A DNA stretch of 9,984 nt. Origin: JBMYQA01 sp049600855 (GTDB lineage: Bacteria > Bacteroidota > Bacteroidia > Cytophagales > Flammeovirgaceae). The translations under genes and the position numbers were made by a program. Position 1 is the first letter of the stretch. The number at the start of each line of letters is the position of its first letter. Location of the stretch: NCBI GenBank assembly GCA_049600855.1, contig JBMYQA010000235.1, positions 1-9,984 of the forward strand. The letters are read 5' to 3'. This document shows positions 6,022-9,984 of the stretch, in pieces. The notes under the pieces were generated by a model. It was given only the letters and a program-made list of their open reading frames with translations. It was not told the DNA's origin and did not search any database.

Positions 6022-7245
6022 TTATTTACAGAATTGCTTAATCTTCCGTTTCGCCTTTTTATTGCCCAACGAAGCTGCCTTCGCCCAATCTTGGCAAGCA
6101 ATTACATAATTTCCAAGATTGTATTCGGCATTACCTTTAATGTAGTAAGACTTAGACTTGTTCATTCTAATAAATGAGGCCCAATTGCAGGCAATAATTG
6201 CTTCTTCATGCTCTCCCAAAGTCTCATGGATTTCACCTTTTTCTACATAAACATCGTATTGTAACTCAGGCAATCGTTTAGGGTCAAGCATAATGCCGTA
6301 TGCTTCCCCAAATTCGTCTGTATACTCCTTTATAATGTAATTACTAGCAGTATCATAGTAACTCAAAGCAGTGTTGATATCGTTCAAGTGTTTCGCGTAT
6401 ATCCTACCTAATTCTGCATAAGCAAACACAATACTCCTTTTATTCTTGATCATTTTATACAAGTATTTTTGCGATTTATAGTATTGCCCAATGTGTTTGT
6501 ATGCCTCTGCCATTCTCGTAGATAAAAATATTTCTTCAGATGGATCTAATTCCTCCCACAATTCAAAAAAAGCCAAGGCTTCGGTGTATTCTTTATTTTT
6601 AAACCGTTCTTGTGCTTGTTCTTCCATCAATTGAATCACCTCTTGATAAAATTGATCCATCTCCCGATCATAGGCATCCAGCTCATCCATTTCATGTTGT
6701 AATTCCGCAATTAAGCTTCTAAATTCATTCGCAGTCATCTCATGCTTCACACGCATTTTCAATTCAGTTCGTTTTGCTTCGAGTTCTTTACTGCGTAAAT
6801 ACGTAAGCACTGCACTCACACCATAAAATATCAAAAAGAGCACTAAAATGGAGCCCATTATCCCCATTGCCCAAGCAAAACCTTTCTTTTGATCTTCTGA
6901 TCGCGAATAACGAGCTCTACTATAACGCGCAAATCCTCTTGCTTGTTCGCTATATTGCCTCCTGTGATAACGCGGGTCGCGATGCTTATTAGTGCTTGAG
7001 GTACTTGAACGAAAGTTGATTTCATAATCTCGGTTCATCAAGCGAAGATCATATTGCGCTTTTAAGCTAGGATTTGATAACACTTGATAGGCTGCATTGA
7101 CTCGTTTAAACTTTTCTTCAGCAGAACGGCGATCATGAGGATTTTTATCAGGATGATATTTCACGGCTAAGCGCTTAAACGCCCGTTTAATTTCATGATC
7201 TGTGGCTGTTGCCGTCAATCCAAGTATGTGATAATAATTTTCCAT
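6022..7245 (-). CDS. Membrane-anchored J-domain protein with C-terminal TPR-like region
   Basis: 407-residue class C (type III) J protein. The J domain occupies residues 3-70 ('YYHILGLTATATDHEIKRAF', HPD at 31-33, 'FKRVNAAYQVLSNPSLKAQYD') and should stimulate the ATPase of a cytoplasmic DnaK. There is no zinc finger, and the Gly/Phe linker is replaced by an Arg/Tyr/Ser-rich low-complexity stretch (about 76-121). One transmembrane helix follows at about 124-150. Then comes a charged, probably coiled-coil segment (152-212) and a helical repeat region (about 210-400) with TPR-like units such as 'KEYTEALAFFELWEELDP', 'GQYYKSQKYLYKMI', 'GEHEEAIIACNWASFIRMN' and 'GNYVIACQDWAKAASLGN'. With the J domain inside the cell, a single helix places the TPR part in the periplasm. 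That topology is inferred; positive charge flanks both sides of the helix. The gene lies 67 nt after the beta-helix gene and may share its transcript. Function unknown. Confidence 0.92.
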   Translation of the reverse strand: MENYYHILGLTATATDHEIKRAFKRLAVKYHPDKNPHDRRSAEEKFKRVNAAYQVLSNPSLKAQYDLRLMNRDYEINFRSSTSSTNKHRDPRYHRRQYSEQARGFARYSRARYSRSEDQKKGFAWAMGIMGSILVLFLIFYGVSAVLTYLRSKELEAKRTELKMRVKHEMTANEFRSLIAELQHEMDELDAYDREMDQFYQEVIQLMEEQAQERFKNKEYTEALAFFELWEELDPSEEIFLSTRMAEAYKHIGQYYKSQKYLYKMIKNKRSIVFAYAELGRIYAKHLNDINTALSYYDTASNYIIKEYTDEFGEAYGIMLDPKRLPELQYDVYVEKGEIHETLGEHEEAIIACNWASFIRMNKSKSYYIKGNAEYNLGNYVIACQDWAKAASLGNKKAKRKIKQFCK

Positions 7246-7312
7246 TTTCTTTTTGGGGTCATGTTGTGTTTGATTGTTCTGTCAAATTGGGCAGCTTGTG
7301 GCTAATAAACGT

Positions 7313-8803
7313 TTACTGATAAAAAACCGTCCAGCGCTTTTCGTTCGTTCGTTTTTCAGCTGGAATCTCACCTTTATTATAGGTTGCTGGATTACCTATA
7401 GTAGGAAAGGCGATTGAATTATCCCAAAAATGTGGGTAGCTTTTATAGAATAATGATTTTTCCGAAATATTTTCAGCTGACTTTTGACCAATTGCATTGC
7501 CTTTAGCCAAGTGGTTTCTGCCAGGAAGCAGTAAATTCCCCATAAACAGGGCTTTACTAGTTACCTCATTGGCAATTACATTATGCCCATTTCCCGCTGT
7601 TGGTGAGTAAATGATCCCATACAGCTTTACGCGATTTCTAAATAGGGTATTATCAGGTCCTGATTCTCCCCAATATTTATCTACCATAATATTCTGCACC
7701 ACATTCCCTTCAAATAAATTAGCAAACGGATAATGACCATGCATAGAAATATCGCCAGAATAATTGCTAATCAACTCCTTACGTGTTGGCTTAAAGGAAT
7801 AATTATAGGCAAATACATTTCCATTAGCTCCTTGCTTTACCATCATCGCGTGGCGCAAATGGCTAAAAATATTATTCTCAATGAGGCATTCTCCAGAGTG
7901 ACTGATGAGTGTGACTCCATAACCTCGCGTACCAGAACCCGAATAATCAAAGGCATGATGAAAATAACACCCCGACACTTCTATATTTGAGCTAAAGGCA
8001 ATGATGAGATGACTCCCCGCACTCTTCTTTCCTTCTACGCCTTTCACCCAACAATTCACTGCATAACGAAACTGGATATTAAAATTATTGCCTTTGGATG
8101 GTTTGTTAAAGCGCTCAACCGATAGATTTTGAATACCGACATTTTGGGCTGGTTTCATGATGCCTAACTCGGGCTTTAAATTAAAATCATAGTCAATCCG
8201 AATGGGGCGATCGATGTGTATTTGTTTGCCATTAAGCTTGGTAACTTTCACAATTTGCCCAACACAATACCTTGCCCAATCTCTCGGCTTTTTATCCCAG
8301 CTCCCATTTTCTTGTCGCAACTCTAGGTAATCTCCTACCTTGATATCAGCATCAACCTCTTGGAGCATTAACACCTGATCTCCTTTTTTGGGCGCATTTT
8401 TAAGCGCTTGAAATACTCGAGGTTTATCACCTGACGCCACAATACAATTCAGATTTTTTGAACCTGAATCAAATAAAAGATGCGTTTGATCAGAGCCATC
8501 ACCAGTAATCACCGTGCCACTAGGTAGCAATAAGGTTTGTTTCAATAGATAAGTCCCCTTCGGAAAATAGACTTCTCCCCCACCTTTGCGGAGCTTTTTC
8601 AGCAAACCCAAAATAGCATTAGAATCATCACTGAATCCATCTCCTTTTGCGCCAAACTCTTTTACATTGTAGCGTTTACTTGGCGTATACTTAGCTCGTA
8701 AACCAGCCGTAGACCAATCCACTTTACGATCAGCACTTATTGTTTGAGCTTGGGTATTTTCGATCATTATAATGAGTAAAATTAGGCTAACTATGATTCG
8801 CAT
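7313..8803 (-). CDS. Secreted right-handed beta-helix protein (pectate-lyase-3 type fold)
   Basis: 496-residue exported protein. Residues 1-19 form a Sec signal peptide (hydrophobic 'IIVSLILLIIMI', cleavage likely after TQA). The mature N-terminus opens with 'YNVKEFGAKGDGFSDDSNAI' (45-64), the standard entry of the Pectate_lyase_3/GH28-like beta-helix superfamily, then 'GGGEVYFPKGTYLL' and 'TVITGDGSDQT'. Residues 220-440 contain short, Asn- and Gly-rich coils ('NIEVSGCYFHHAF', 'ECLIENNIFSHLRHAMMVK', 'ANLFEGNVVQNIMV', 'NTLFRNRV') typical of parallel beta-helix rungs. No catalytic set can be assigned safely, so it may be a polysaccharide lyase, a hydrolase or a binding protein. There is no lipobox and no recognisable type IX secretion C-terminal domain, so a periplasmic location is the simplest reading. 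The start codon lies 3 nt after the gldB stop, so the genes are co-transcribed and possibly translationally coupled. Confidence 0.87.
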   Translation of the reverse strand: MRIIVSLILLIIMIENTQAQTISADRKVDWSTAGLRAKYTPSKRYNVKEFGAKGDGFSDDSNAILGLLKKLRKGGGEVYFPKGTYLLKQTLLLPSGTVITGDGSDQTHLLFDSGSKNLNCIVASGDKPRVFQALKNAPKKGDQVLMLQEVDADIKVGDYLELRQENGSWDKKPRDWARYCVGQIVKVTKLNGKQIHIDRPIRIDYDFNLKPELGIMKPAQNVGIQNLSVERFNKPSKGNNFNIQFRYAVNCWVKGVEGKKSAGSHLIIAFSSNIEVSGCYFHHAFDYSGSGTRGYGVTLISHSGECLIENNIFSHLRHAMMVKQGANGNVFAYNYSFKPTRKELISNYSGDISMHGHYPFANLFEGNVVQNIMVDKYWGESGPDNTLFRNRVKLYGIIYSPTAGNGHNVIANEVTSKALFMGNLLLPGRNHLAKGNAIGQKSAENISEKSLFYKSYPHFWDNSIAFPTIGNPATYNKGEIPAEKRTNEKRWTVFYQ

Positions 8804-8806
8804 AAC

Positions 8807-9850
8807 TTATCTTTCTGGCTGTTTAGGTTTGTATTTAGACTTTTGGAAGATATCTTGAGCATTCCAATTATCCATTAGAGCCTGCAAGGTAATATCCTCA
8901 TGCTCATGCATATAATGTTTTACAATTTGCCAACCCAACCACTGCCCCACTCTTCCAGGACACTCATCCGCAATATCTACTACACGAGGTGCCTCCGCGA
9001 TGTATTTATTTTTTACCATATCAGCAGTTTCAAAAAACAACTTATTTTTCACAAAATGGGTGTAGATATCCACCTGATTGTGATGTACATTGAGAAGATC
9101 TTGACCACGATAGCCGATAATCAAGCTATCATTTGCAGTAGGCACCATATGTTTTACAAAAGTAAAAGCCTTGCCAAAAAAGACCATATCGGCAACTAGC
9201 GAATTATCTCTAAACGTTCCTTGTCCTTTAGGAGGATGAACCTGATTAAAAAAATCTGAAAATCGCAACATGGTATTGGTCACCATATGTTTTTTATCTA
9301 ATCTTCTTAAAATATACCCTGGCACCTGACTTGCGGGAGGTTTATAGGTTGCAGTTTCACCTCCAAAATAATCTAATCCTAAAATGAGGTAATCTGTACT
9401 CACTTGAATATCAGCGCCAAAGCCATAGTTTCCAAATCCAGACACTACCAAGTGAATATCAGGAGCTTCAAATGAGGGGTAATAGTATTTGATGTGCTGA
9501 AATGCTTTTTTAAACGCTTGTTCTAACTCCGAAAAATCGCCATAAATGCGCTCGGCATCCATAAATAAGGTATCGGAATATTCATAAGTGGTAAATTCGA
9601 GAATTAGATTTACCAGAATGGAATCGTGAGGATATTGACTACGACTAAAGAAAAACTCTGAAAAATTAGGATCTTTATTCAATAAAGCCATCACATCCGC
9701 TTTGGTTTTACATTCCCGCAACTCTTGGTCTACACGCCTCACCTTAAAATCGATTTGAATGTCAGATACGTCAGGATGCTCATCATCACCACAAGAGATG
9801 ACAAGCATTGCCATGGTGAAGATCAAAAAATAGTTAAGAATAATTTTCAT
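8807..9850 (-). CDS. gldB: Gliding motility lipoprotein GldB
   Basis: 347-residue lipoprotein of the GldB family, which in Flavobacterium johnsoniae is required for gliding over surfaces; its molecular role is unresolved. The signal peptide ends in lipobox 'VISC' with the lipidated cysteine at residue 20. It is followed by GDDE, an acidic stretch resembling the Bacteroidota lipoprotein export signal for the outer leaflet, so surface exposure is possible. Family-like segments include 'FKKAFQHIKYYYPSFEAPDI' (113-131), 'YLILGLDYFGG' (154-164), 'LVADMVFFGKAFTFVKHMVP' (218-237) and the C-terminal 'GQWLGWQIVKHYM' with 'IFQKSKYKPKQ' (302-344). Length fits the family (about 320-350). In F. johnsoniae gldB is followed by gldC; here the next gene is a beta-helix protein. 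The start is the only sensible one, as it gives the complete signal peptide. Confidence 0.92.
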   Translation of the reverse strand: MKIILNYFLIFTMAMLVISCGDDEHPDVSDIQIDFKVRRVDQELRECKTKADVMALLNKDPNFSEFFFSRSQYPHDSILVNLILEFTTYEYSDTLFMDAERIYGDFSELEQAFKKAFQHIKYYYPSFEAPDIHLVVSGFGNYGFGADIQVSTDYLILGLDYFGGETATYKPPASQVPGYILRRLDKKHMVTNTMLRFSDFFNQVHPPKGQGTFRDNSLVADMVFFGKAFTFVKHMVPTANDSLIIGYRGQDLLNVHHNQVDIYTHFVKNKLFFETADMVKNKYIAEAPRVVDIADECPGRVGQWLGWQIVKHYMHEHEDITLQALMDNWNAQDIFQKSKYKPKQPER

Positions 9851-9872
9851 AGTCGCTATGATATTTTTTTGT

Positions 9873-9880
9873 CGAATATA
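9873..9880 (-). promoter_or_regulatory. Weak -7-like element upstream of gldB
   Basis: The minus strand reads TATATTCG, one base from TAnnTTTG, 22 nt before the gldB ATG. TTG elements lie 16 and 22 nt further upstream on that strand, near but outside the favoured spacing. This is the only promoter candidate I can see for the gldB unit. Confidence 0.25.
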
Positions 9881-9916
9881 AGCGCTATTCTCTATGCAAG
9901 CCCAATGCCATTAGCT

Positions 9917-9934
9917 AAAACTAAGGGTAGTTTT
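9917..9934. repeat. Perfect short inverted repeat upstream of gldB
   Basis: AAAACTA (9917-9923) and TAGTTTT (9928-9934) are perfect 7-bp arms around AGGG, about 70 nt upstream of the gldB start. It could be an operator, or a weak hairpin ending a gene that enters from beyond the right edge. The stem is AT-rich and has no T-run after it, so terminator function is doubtful. Confidence 0.35.
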
Positions 9935-9984
9935 CTTGAATTTTGATACAACCTTTCACTTTTCAGTACATGTAGTGATATTGG

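Noticed and set aside
7246..7312. Possible promoter for the J-domain gene in the 67-nt gap (minus strand reads CCAATTTG).
   Set aside because: The TA of TAnnTTTG is missing and no spaced TTG is found; readthrough from the gldB/beta-helix unit is equally likely.
9892..9984. Minus-strand open frame entering from the right edge and ending in TAG at 9892-9894 (31 codons, ending NSRKLPLVLANGIGLA).
   Set aside because: It could be the tail of a gene upstream of gldB, but it is short, matches no family I recognise, and covers the inverted repeat at 9917-9934. Not enough to call a gene.
1..9984. Search for CRISPR arrays, insertion sequences, tRNA or rRNA genes, riboswitches and defence genes.
   Set aside because: No regularly spaced repeats, transposase-like proteins, cloverleaf with CCA-ready acceptor, or known defence domains were seen; the genes are ordinary chromosomal families.

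Overview
The window reads as chromosomal DNA of a gliding Bacteroidota bacterium, probably from Cytophagales or a neighbouring order. It is AT-rich. It carries gldB, a gliding-motility lipoprotein gene restricted to this phylum, and an exosortase of the small Bacteroidota type. Its best promoter matches the Bacteroidota sigma factor consensus (TTTG, about 20 nt, TAnnTTTG). Ribosome sites are A-rich without strong Shine-Dalgarno sequences, also typical of the phylum. I see no insertion sequence, CRISPR array, tRNA or rRNA. No gene-free stretch exceeds 300 bases; the longest is 2529-2810 (282 nt), which looks like a real regulatory region.

Layout. 1-150 is the C-terminal end of a plus-strand protein resembling a leucine-rich-repeat protein. 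It converges on a minus-strand DinB-like gene (222-722), with a long imperfect hairpin between them. Guanylate kinase (gmk, 907-1491, plus) follows, with a near-ideal promoter that fixes its start. It converges with only 7 nt spacing on a two-gene minus-strand unit: an exosortase (1977-2528) and, downstream of it, a small three-helix membrane protein (1499-1966). A cytoplasmic GH31 alpha-glucosidase (2811-5249, plus) diverges from the exosortase and ends in a clean intrinsic terminator. The rest of the window is minus strand, in transcription order: gldB (8807-9850), a secreted right-handed beta-helix protein (7313-8803), a membrane-anchored J-domain/TPR protein (6022-7245) and a nitroreductase (5361-5942).

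How the genes fit together. The exosortase pair forms a protein-sorting module: the Cys-Arg-His membrane transpeptidase would process C-terminally tagged secreted proteins, but no tagged substrate is visible here. The GH31 gene stands alone and probably releases glucose from imported oligosaccharides. Its upstream region has several TTTGCA/TGCAAA half-sites arranged as two inverted repeats about 104.5 bp apart, which looks like control by a LacI-type repressor, possibly with DNA looping. gldB and the beta-helix gene are 3 nt apart and are surely co-transcribed; the J protein may be read through from them (67 nt gap). gmk is housekeeping.

No wholly new system is evident. The points most worth following are the operator array upstream of GH31, the J-domain/transmembrane/TPR protein, and the coupling of gldB to a beta-helix protein instead of gldC.
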